A stretch of DNA of 15,210 bases, taken from Patescibacteria group bacterium. Lineage in GTDB: Bacteria > Patescibacteriota > Microgenomatia > Daviesbacterales > UBA10151. The DNA lies in NCBI GenBank assembly GCA_018817205.1, contig JAHIUE010000087.1, positions 1 through 15,210 on the forward strand, written 5' to 3'. This document shows, piece after piece, positions 6,737 through 13,867 of the stretch. Both the position numbers and the translations under genes were made by a program. The notes beneath the pieces are model-generated. The model had not been told where the DNA came from, made no database searches, and saw only the letters and a list, made by a program, of their open reading frames with translations. Within the stretch, counting starts at the first letter, position 1, and every line of letters begins with the position of its first letter.

Positions 6737-8320
6737 GTGACTTTACACAAACAGATATTTGCAGTAGTTCTCTTAGCATTATTTTTAAGAGTTTTAGACT
6801 TTTCGTTTCCAGCCTTTACTGCTGAAGAAGCAAGCATTGCATTTAGAGGATACACCCTTTCTAAAGGAGTAGATGAGTTAGGGAGAAGTTTTCCCTATCT
6901 TTTTAATTCACAGATTGATTACCGATTACCGCTAACATCTTACATAAGTGCCTTGGGAGCAGTATTTTTTGGTAAATCAGAAATGGCAGCTCGGATACCA
7001 TTTATTATAATTGGATTTGTTTTAGTACTACTTACTTATAAGGTTTCTACTCAACTGAGTAAAGAAAAATCTTTCCACATTTTTAGCACTTTTATTGTGG
7101 CTATCTCTCCTGTTCTAATTTTTGTTTCTAAAGTTCCTAACGAACCAATTGTTGCAACCACATTACTTCTTTGGCTTTTCTATCTATTAAATAAGAATAA
7201 ACTAAATTCAATATTAATTTTTTTGATTATAATTTTGCTCATCCTTACTTCTAAATCTTCTTGGTTTATTGTAACTCCTTTTGTGATATACACGGTTTTT
7301 ATTTACAGAAATACATTAAACCTTAGAGATAAATTAAAACTTAGTTTGATTAGTCTGACTTTTGCAAGTTTAGCTTTTGTTCTTTTCTTACAAGTTCCGC
7401 AAGGAGCGAGAAGTTTATCAGAAAATAACTTCTCGCTTTTTTCTGATATCACGATAAAAAATGGAATTAATAGGATAAGAGGTCAGGGTAGGGAAAGTGG
7501 ATGGCCGCCTATTTTAGGGAAGATACTTGTTAATAAATCACATTTTTTTGCAGCAGGAAGTCTTCACTGGTTATCCAATATACAACCAGCTGTATTTTTT
7601 AGTCAGTTTGACGAAAACGCAAATTTGAGTTTTGTAAGTATGGGTGCTTTCCCTAAAACAACGATTATTCCTGCAATAATAGGAATATTGTTTTTGATTA
7701 GGATAAGAAGCAGTAAGCTTCTTTTATACCCATTTCTTATTGTTTTACCATCTGCACTAATTTATCCTAAATTTAGTCCAGAGGTAGTTATTTTGACATT
7801 ACCATTTGTTGCATACATCGTAGCTTTTGGGTTTCTGCAAATGAATGGGATATTTAGGAGTTTAATCTTAACATTGCTGATGTTAGAGTTATTTAGTAAT
7901 TTTTTGTTCTTATCTCCTCAAGTAAAATTTACAAATGATTTTAGACCGGAATGGATAAAACCAATAGTTCAAGAAGCCTTCAACTTATCAGATACAGGTC
8001 AAGTACTTATCTCAGATGATATTGCTCAAGATATAACATCTTTTATTGAGTGGTATACACCCTTTAATCCTGAAGATGCCTTTTTAGATATACCTTATCC
8101 GTATAAGTTTCGCCAAACCAATTTAGGCAAGATAAAACTAGTGGGCGCAAGCGATAATTTTAGAAGTTGCGGTTTAGGAGAGAATACAAAGTTTTTTTCC
8201 AGCAAGCGTGATCTTAATAGGGTGAAAACTTTGAACTCTATTCAAGTAACAAGTACCTATTTAAACAGCAGAGAAGAGGTTGTAGCCTACTTTATAGAAA
8301 GGGGAGTATGTATAAATTAA
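6737..8320 (+). CDS. Divergent GT39-like membrane protein with altered catalytic loop
   Basis: The 527-residue reading starts at GTG 6737; an in-frame TGA at 6719 and the absence of early ATG codons make this the only sensible start. The overall plan is that of its neighbours: N-terminal membrane segment, first loop, ARIPFIIIGF, AISPVLIFVSK, many hydrophobic segments and a C-terminal domain. Two signature sites differ. The first loop reads FTAEEASIAF, so E30 replaces the aspartate of the D-E pair. The late PSALT..PHALR motif reads PSALIYPKFSPEVV, lacking both His and Arg. The IDYRLPLTSY segment replaces the usual YKLPLY.Y. The C-terminal domain has C478 and C525, as in the gene at 4936. It may use another donor, work as a partner, or be inactive; the intact length argues for selection. 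It overlaps the next gene by 13 bases. Confidence 0.93.
   Translation: MTLHKQIFAVVLLALFLRVLDFSFPAFTAEEASIAFRGYTLSKGVDELGRSFPYLFNSQIDYRLPLTSYISALGAVFFGKSEMAARIPFIIIGFVLVLLTYKVSTQLSKEKSFHIFSTFIVAISPVLIFVSKVPNEPIVATTLLLWLFYLLNKNKLNSILIFLIIILLILTSKSSWFIVTPFVIYTVFIYRNTLNLRDKLKLSLISLTFASLAFVLFLQVPQGARSLSENNFSLFSDITIKNGINRIRGQGRESGWPPILGKILVNKSHFFAAGSLHWLSNIQPAVFFSQFDENANLSFVSMGAFPKTTIIPAIIGILFLIRIRSSKLLLYPFLIVLPSALIYPKFSPEVVILTLPFVAYIVAFGFLQMNGIFRSLILTLLMLELFSNFLFLSPQVKFTNDFRPEWIKPIVQEAFNLSDTGQVLISDDIAQDITSFIEWYTPFNPEDAFLDIPYPYKFRQTNLGKIKLVGASDNFRSCGLGENTKFFSSKRDLNRVKTLNSIQVTSTYLNSREEVVAYFIERGVCIN
8297..8306 (+). promoter_or_regulatory. Shine-Dalgarno site for the gene at 8308
   Basis: A purine-rich GAAAGGGGAG run inside the end of the preceding gene lies one base from the ATG at 8308, with the AGGGG core three bases away. 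The spacing is short but the match to the anti-Shine-Dalgarno is strong, and it supports translation re-initiation at the 13-base overlap. Confidence 0.5.
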
Positions 8321-9966
8321 AAAATAGTAAGCTTTTGATTTTTATAATAATCCTGCTAATTGGTATATTTTTTAGATTATGGAAGTTGCCGCAATATCCG
8401 GTTCATCTTAGTCACGATGAGGTATCACAAGCCTATGATGCTATATCGATTGCTCAAACTGGACGCGATATATATGGTAATTTCCTACCAACCATCTTTC
8501 CGTCTGTAAATGATTTCAAGTCACCTTTCTACACCTACGCTACCTCTTTAGTGTATTTTATAATTGGCAATCACGAGTGGATGATTCGGGTTGTAGGAGT
8601 ATTTTTTGGCATCTGTATAATTCCTGCCGTATTTTGGTTTACACTAAAACTAACCAAGCAAGTAAATATAGCGCTTTTTGCAAGCCTATTTACTGCAATT
8701 TCCCCATCTGAAATATTTTTCTCAAGAAAAAGTTTTGAAAATGGTGCCGGAATATTCTTTTTACTCGTATCTTTGTCATGTCTTTTGACGTATCTTGAAA
8801 AGCAAAAACAGCAAAGATGGTTATATTCAGCTGTATTTTTATCGGCCTTAGGTATGTATACCTATTTTTCTCATGCCGTTATTATTCCTTTAATGCTTGC
8901 CATATTCATTTTAATTTTTAGGAAAAGTTTTACACAAGGATTTAAAAAATATTTCCCACCTTTTCTTCTATGGATTCTTCTTCTTATTCCTCTAATTATT
9001 ATAATTATGACTAATCCGGGAAGCAGATATAGATCTCAAACAGTCTTTATTGTCCAGGATAGCACGCTAGAGAGACAACTCAACTATGCAGAATCTGAAA
9101 ATTCACTTATTTCTCAACTTCTGCATTTCAAGACAATAGGAGATTTTAGCTTTAATCGCTATCTTCAGCAATTTGATCCGGTTTATTTATTTGGTAATGG
9201 TTTGGATTTAACCAATCAAGGCCCTGTAAATATGGGTCCATTATTATTGTTCCAGCTGCCACTACTCCTGATTGCTGCTTTTTATCTCATTCAAAGGGCG
9301 GGTTTTACAAATTTTAGTAAACTACTTATTTTTTTAGTAGCTTTAGGAGGTTTGCCAAGCGGATTAACTTTTGAACCTCATAGTCCGCACAGAATAGTTA
9401 TAGTTTTCACTCTCCTTAATATAATAACTGGAATTGGCGCATTTTCTCTCTGGCAAAAGATAAATAACTTAAAAGTTATTCATAAAATTATATTAATTTT
9501 CACGCTAATGGTATTATTAATACTCAACTTAGTTTACTTTCTCCATATTTATTTTGTAAATTATCCTTACGAGAAATCTCAGTATATACACTACCCCTTC
9601 AAACAAGTTGCTCGATTCGCTTGGTCGGAATATGATAATTTTGAGCAGATTATCTTCGATCCGTTATTTGGAGAATTAGCTCCAGTAATAGGTACGGCAG
9701 CACACTACTATTTAGCATATTATGGTCAATATCCATCTTTAAAATTTCAGGAAGAATATCACTTGGGAACTAAACCGAGAGAGGTGATTTTTGACAAATT
9801 TTCTATCCGCCAGGTATATTGGCCCAGTGATAAGAATTTTAAAAATACACTAATAATTGTTAGCCCATGGAGTGTTCCAGAAGCAGACATTGAAGATAAA
9901 AGCAAGATAATTAAAAGATTTAATTTTTACGACGGTAAATTGGCATTTTATGCAATAAAACTATAG
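8308..9966 (+). CDS. GT39-like (PMT_2/ArnT-type) membrane glycosyltransferase
   Basis: This protein has 552 residues. The N-terminal membrane segment (9-23) is followed by the first extracytoplasmic loop with the acidic pair D37-E38 (LSHDEVSQAYDAISI), TGRDIYG and DFKSPFYTY. AISPSEIFFSR, QFDPVYLFGNG and PSGLTFEPHSPHRIV come in the family order between about a dozen hydrophobic segments. The extracytoplasmic C-terminal domain, from about residue 425, has IIFDPLFGE, YYGQYPSLKFQ and SPWSVPEADI and is clearly related to the tail of the first gene of the window. It should use a polyprenyl-phosphate sugar at the outer membrane face; specificity is unknown. It is preceded by one of the few strong ribosome sites in the cluster. 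A 25-base gap separates it from the DPM-like GT2 gene, which may supply its donor. Confidence 0.96.
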   Translation: MYKLKNSKLLIFIIILLIGIFFRLWKLPQYPVHLSHDEVSQAYDAISIAQTGRDIYGNFLPTIFPSVNDFKSPFYTYATSLVYFIIGNHEWMIRVVGVFFGICIIPAVFWFTLKLTKQVNIALFASLFTAISPSEIFFSRKSFENGAGIFFLLVSLSCLLTYLEKQKQQRWLYSAVFLSALGMYTYFSHAVIIPLMLAIFILIFRKSFTQGFKKYFPPFLLWILLLIPLIIIIMTNPGSRYRSQTVFIVQDSTLERQLNYAESENSLISQLLHFKTIGDFSFNRYLQQFDPVYLFGNGLDLTNQGPVNMGPLLLFQLPLLLIAAFYLIQRAGFTNFSKLLIFLVALGGLPSGLTFEPHSPHRIVIVFTLLNIITGIGAFSLWQKINNLKVIHKIILIFTLMVLLILNLVYFLHIYFVNYPYEKSQYIHYPFKQVARFAWSEYDNFEQIIFDPLFGELAPVIGTAAHYYLAYYGQYPSLKFQEEYHLGTKPREVIFDKFSIRQVYWPSDKNFKNTLIIVSPWSVPEADIEDKSKIIKRFNFYDGKLAFYAIKL

Positions 9967-9971
9967 TGAAG

Positions 9972-9977
9972 TATAAT
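9972..9977 (+). promoter_or_regulatory. Possible -10 element before the gene at 9992
   Basis: A perfect TATAAT lies 14 bases before the ATG at 9992, just after the previous stop. The -35 at 17 bases spacing (TATGCA, 9949-9954) is weak. A start near 9984 would give a leader of about eight bases, in keeping with the missing Shine-Dalgarno sequence. Confidence 0.3.
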
Positions 9978-9991
9978 ATGTTTCAAGTAAT

Positions 9992-10732
9992 ATGAAGGAT
10001 GCAAAAATTGTTATAGTTATGCCTGCCTATAATGCAGCAAAAACTGTACAAAATACCTATGAAGAAATCCCCCGAAAGTTTAGAAAAAATATTATTTTAG
10101 TAGATGATGGAAGTAAGGATAATACTGTTGATGTAGCAAGGAAACTGGGTATAAAAGTGATTGTCCACACGCGGAATTTAGGATACGGTGGTAATCAAAA
10201 AACTTGTTACTGCGAGGCTTTAAAAGAAAATCCTGATGTTGTGATTATGTTGCATCCAGATTATCAATATGATGCTTCCTTGATCGAAGAACTGATTAGA
10301 CCGATTTTAGATGACCGATATGATTTTATGTTTGGAAGCAGGATTCAAAACAGAAAATCTGCTCTTTCGGGAGGTATGCCTAAGCTTAAATATTATGTAA
10401 ACAGGATAGTATGTATTTTGGAAAATATACTGCTTGATGTCAATTTTACCGAGCATTTTTCAGGATTCAGAGCATATTCTGCTGAAGTTTTGCAAACTAT
10501 ACCATTTCAAAAATTTTCTGATGATTTTGTTTTTGATCAGGAAATGTCCATATCTGCTTTAAGCTATGGTTTTAAGATAGGTGAGATTCCCATCCCAACC
10601 AGATATCACGAAAAAGCTTCCTCAATACAGTTTATAAAAGGCACTAAATTTATTCTGGAAACCTTTTGGACAATAATTCTTTATAAACTTCATAAATTAA
10701 GAATAATTAAAAATAAACTATTTTTTCAATAG
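9992..10732 (+). CDS. DPM-like GT2 glycosyltransferase, probable polyprenyl-phosphate sugar synthase
   Basis: This 246-residue protein matches the dolichyl-phosphate mannosyltransferase-like branch of GT2: VIVMPAYNAAKT at residues 7-18, D38-D39 in LVDDGSKDNT, the N.GYGGNQK block at 62-70, HFSGFRAY at 155-162 and FVFDQEMS near 179-186. It has no C-terminal pair of membrane helices, only a weakly hydrophobic stretch near 223-231. The expected reaction is transfer of a sugar from a nucleotide donor (GDP-mannose or UDP-glucose type) to a polyprenyl phosphate at the inner face of the membrane, giving the donor that GT39-like enzymes use. That fits its place between two groups of them. The usual DAD/DPD metal site reads HPD (88-90, MLHPDYQYD); from memory of the family this variant is common in one bacterial branch, so it need not mean loss of activity. 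No ribosome site precedes the ATG. Confidence 0.95.
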   Translation: MKDAKIVIVMPAYNAAKTVQNTYEEIPRKFRKNIILVDDGSKDNTVDVARKLGIKVIVHTRNLGYGGNQKTCYCEALKENPDVVIMLHPDYQYDASLIEELIRPILDDRYDFMFGSRIQNRKSALSGGMPKLKYYVNRIVCILENILLDVNFTEHFSGFRAYSAEVLQTIPFQKFSDDFVFDQEMSISALSYGFKIGEIPIPTRYHEKASSIQFIKGTKFILETFWTIILYKLHKLRIIKNKLFFQ

Positions 10733-10806
10733 TCTTCTTAATCTGTTTGTACACATGATAATAGCTTTTTGGGGCATAAATTGCTAACATTAATTTTGTA
10801 GTCTAG

Positions 10807-12459
10807 ATGAAGCATAAAATATATATAGCTCTTTTGCTGATAGTAATATTAGCATTCTTTTTGAGATTTTATAAAGTTACTTTAAATCCTCCTTCTTTAA
10901 ATTGGGATGAAGTATCAATTGGCTATAATGCTTATTCTATTTTAAAGATCGGAAAAGATGAATGGAGAGAGTTACTGCCGGTTCATTTTAAAGCATACGG
11001 GGAGTATAAGTTACCCTTACAAATCTATGCAAGCATTCCGGGGATATATTTTTTTGGGCTTAATGAGTTGGGGGTAAGGATTACTCCGGTTGTTTACGGA
11101 ACATTAACAGTGTTGTTTATGTTTTTCTTAGGAAGAGCGATTTTTGCAAGCAGACTAGCAGGATTAGTCGCTGCATTTTTATTGGGCATTTCGCCTTGGC
11201 ATATTCAGCTTACCCGGGCATCTTTTGAGTCATCTTTGGCAACATTTTTTGTAGTACTGGCAATATGGTTATTTGTGAAGGGATTTAAAAACCAAAAGTG
11301 GTTTATTATATCGATGGTTCCTTTTGCGCTGTCGGTATTTACCTACAATTCTGCAAGAATTTTTACTCCGCTATTTTTAATCGTTATTTTATTTCTCTAC
11401 AGAAAGATACTGGTTAAATTTAAAAGAGTAATTATTTTAGCAATTATTATTTTTTTTGTTTTGCTTGTCCCGCTTGCTCCTTTCATATTAAGCGGTGAAA
11501 GAAGTGCGCGGTATAAACTAGTGAGCATTACAGATGATCCTGGTTTGATCCCTAGGATTAATGAAAATAGAGGTCGCTCGGACTTGCCGCAACCTCTGTC
11601 CAGATTAGTACATAATAAGGTAATTTATGTAACCTTTTATTTTACTAGAAATTATTTGGCTCATTTTACTCCGCAATTTTTATTTATTTCAGGTGCGCCG
11701 CATAAACAACATCATGTTCAAGATATGGGAGAACTTTACTTCTTCCAGGCACCATTTTTAATAATTGGACTGCTATCTTTGTTTTATTTTAAGCATCGAT
11801 TTAAAAATCTTCTTCTTTCCTGGTTATTTTTGGCATTCATTCCAGTTTCCTTGACAGGAGATAGTATTCCGCATGCTCTCCGTACGCTAATCGCAGCCCC
11901 GTTTTATCAATTAGTTTCGGCTTTTGGATTTCTAGTTACTCTGAGGTGGATTAAGAAAATACCCGCAGTGACCAAGATTATTACAATAGCAGCTCTTGTA
12001 GTAGTTGTAGCTTTGAGCGTAAAAATATACCTGGATAATTACTATCTGGTTTACCCGAGTAAGTATTCTAGAGATTGGCAATACGGCTACAGACAAGCGG
12101 TGGACTATATTGATAAACATCAGGATAAATATGACCTGATTGTTTTTACCAGACATTACGGAGAACCGCATATGTTTACTCTGTTCTATCTAAACTATGA
12201 CCCTGAAAAGTATCAAAATGATCCTAATTTGGTTAGATTTGAAACATATGATTGGGTTAGAGTACTGAGATTTAATAAATTTTACTTTCCGGATTTAGGG
12301 GATGAAGGAACAAAATTTGGAGATTTAGTTAAAGCAAATCCAGGAAAGAAATTATTATTTATTGGAAGACGTGAGGATTTCCCCAAAGAGATTCCCAGAC
12401 TTTTTTCCGTCAATTTCCTGAATGGGGAAAATGCTTTTGATATTGTTGAGGTGAAATAA
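10807..12459 (+). CDS. GT39-like (PMT_2/ArnT-type) membrane glycosyltransferase
   Basis: This 550-residue protein is a model member of the group. It has a membrane segment (5-20), the first loop with D34-E35 (NWDEVSIGYNAYSI), GKDEW and GEYKLPLQIY. ISPWHIQLTR, HFTPQFLFISG and PVSLTGDSIPHALRT follow, with H356 and R359 in the last motif. About twelve hydrophobic segments lead to a C-terminal extracytoplasmic domain with YGEPHMFTLFYLNYDPEKYQ and a final strand-rich tail (KLLFIGRREDFP). It is most similar to the two genes downstream and shares exact 23-24 base stretches with them. The 74 bases upstream hold no gene and no Shine-Dalgarno sequence; a weak extended -10 (TGCTAACAT, 10782-10790) is the only signal seen. 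Sugar and acceptor cannot be inferred. Confidence 0.96.
   Translation: MKHKIYIALLLIVILAFFLRFYKVTLNPPSLNWDEVSIGYNAYSILKIGKDEWRELLPVHFKAYGEYKLPLQIYASIPGIYFFGLNELGVRITPVVYGTLTVLFMFFLGRAIFASRLAGLVAAFLLGISPWHIQLTRASFESSLATFFVVLAIWLFVKGFKNQKWFIISMVPFALSVFTYNSARIFTPLFLIVILFLYRKILVKFKRVIILAIIIFFVLLVPLAPFILSGERSARYKLVSITDDPGLIPRINENRGRSDLPQPLSRLVHNKVIYVTFYFTRNYLAHFTPQFLFISGAPHKQHHVQDMGELYFFQAPFLIIGLLSLFYFKHRFKNLLLSWLFLAFIPVSLTGDSIPHALRTLIAAPFYQLVSAFGFLVTLRWIKKIPAVTKIITIAALVVVVALSVKIYLDNYYLVYPSKYSRDWQYGYRQAVDYIDKHQDKYDLIVFTRHYGEPHMFTLFYLNYDPEKYQNDPNLVRFETYDWVRVLRFNKFYFPDLGDEGTKFGDLVKANPGKKLLFIGRREDFPKEIPRLFSVNFLNGENAFDIVEVK
12448..12454 (+). promoter_or_regulatory. Shine-Dalgarno site for the gene at 12461
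   Basis: GAGGTGA, within the last codons of the previous gene, is six bases from the ATG at 12461. This is the best ribosome binding site in the window and fits the one-base gap between the genes. Confidence 0.6.
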
Positions 12460-12460
12460 T

Positions 12461-13867
12461 ATGTTTCAAACAAAAAACTTTCTGGTATTAATTTGTATTC
12501 TTTTTCTTTTTACTCGTCTTTATAAAATCAACGAGATCCCTCTTGCCGTTTATTGGGATGAGGCTTCCATTGGCTATAATGCTTATTCTATTGCTCAAAC
12601 CGGCAGAGACGAATGGGGAGAAATTTTGCCGATACATCTCAGGGCTTTTGGGGAATTTAAATTACCGGTTTACATATATTCAGCTACGCCTTTTGTGAAA
12701 ATCTTTGGTCTGAATGCTTTTTCTGTAAGATTGCCTTCGGTGCTATTTTCTTTAGGAGTTGTGATTTTGATTTATTTTTTAGCAAAGAAATTATCAGGAA
12801 ATTCAAAGATCGGGTTATTCAGTAGTTTCTTTATTTCTATTTCTCCCTGGCTTTTTATCTTTTCCCGAACAGGGTACGAAGCAACAGCAGGATTAATGTT
12901 CTATCTTCTTGGTATTCTATTTTTTTTAAATAAATTTGGAGGTAAGTTATTTCTTATTTCCATTGTCAGTTTTATCTTAAGTGCTTATAGCTACAATAGT
13001 TTTAGGATAATTTCTCCCCTATCATTTTTAATTTTGATTCTTTACAAAAGAGATGAGATTAGAGCAGTTTTAAAGAAGGATTTAATCTTTATTGCTCTTG
13101 GGGGAATTTTACTAATCTTTAGTATAATACCAATCTTCAGATTGTATATGTTTGATGTCGGCACTATAAGATTCCAGACAGTCGGAACTACAAACTCTTC
13201 GTTTGTAAAAAATTATTTGTTACATTTAAGCCCTGATTTTTTAATTTTAAATGGGGATAAGAATTTAAGGAGTCAGCAAGCAGGTTTTGGGCAGTTATAT
13301 TTACCGGAGTTGATACTGTTACCACTGGGACTATTGTATATGATAAGGAGCAAATCGAAATATAAACTGTTGCCGCTGATTTTATTGTTACTAGGGCTGA
13401 TTCCTGCCGCTATCACAAAAGAGTCCCCCCATGCCCTACGGGCAATTTCTGTTGTACCATTCATATCGATTATTTCTGCAACCGGTGTGGTTGCTTTTGG
13501 ACTTTGGATTAAAAAAGCTCATATTGTAAATACGATGATTGTTCTAATATTTCTTGCTTTTTTTGCAAATTATTTTTTAAACTTTTTAAATATTTATCCG
13601 AAAGAGTCTTCGGAAGAGTGGCAGTATGGGTATAAAAGGATTTACACTGATTATGAAGATAAATTTGATAAATATGGCCGGATTTTAATTTCCGATAAAT
13701 ATGCACAACCCTACATATTTACTCTTTTTTATTTAAAATATGATCCGGATAAATTTAGGCGGGAAGTTGTAAGGAACAGCGTTGACCAATGGGGATTCTC
13801 CACTGTTAAAAAGTTTGGAAAATTTGAATTTGGAAAGTTTCCGGAAATGGTTTCTTTTAACAGATGA
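12461..13867 (+). CDS. GT39-like membrane glycosyltransferase, compact form
   Basis: This 468-residue protein is close to the genes on both sides but about 80 residues shorter than the one at 10807. The core is intact: membrane segment (6-19), first loop with D33-E34 (YWDEASIGYNAYSI), TGRDEWG, GEFKLPVYIY, ISPWLFIFSRTGYE, LHLSPDFLILNGD and PAAITKESPHALRA. The missing length comes from two places. The extracytoplasmic loop before the LSP motif lacks roughly 35 residues, and the C-terminal tail stops after the FLFYLKYDPDKFR-type block (here IFTLFYLKYDPDKF), lacking the last strand-rich part. The stop overlaps the next start as ATGA, so the short tail is not due to an obvious frameshift. A complete, active enzyme with reduced outer domains is the likely reading. 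Confidence 0.95.
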   Translation: MFQTKNFLVLICILFLFTRLYKINEIPLAVYWDEASIGYNAYSIAQTGRDEWGEILPIHLRAFGEFKLPVYIYSATPFVKIFGLNAFSVRLPSVLFSLGVVILIYFLAKKLSGNSKIGLFSSFFISISPWLFIFSRTGYEATAGLMFYLLGILFFLNKFGGKLFLISIVSFILSAYSYNSFRIISPLSFLILILYKRDEIRAVLKKDLIFIALGGILLIFSIIPIFRLYMFDVGTIRFQTVGTTNSSFVKNYLLHLSPDFLILNGDKNLRSQQAGFGQLYLPELILLPLGLLYMIRSKSKYKLLPLILLLLGLIPAAITKESPHALRAISVVPFISIISATGVVAFGLWIKKAHIVNTMIVLIFLAFFANYFLNFLNIYPKESSEEWQYGYKRIYTDYEDKFDKYGRILISDKYAQPYIFTLFYLKYDPDKFRREVVRNSVDQWGFSTVKKFGKFEFGKFPEMVSFNR

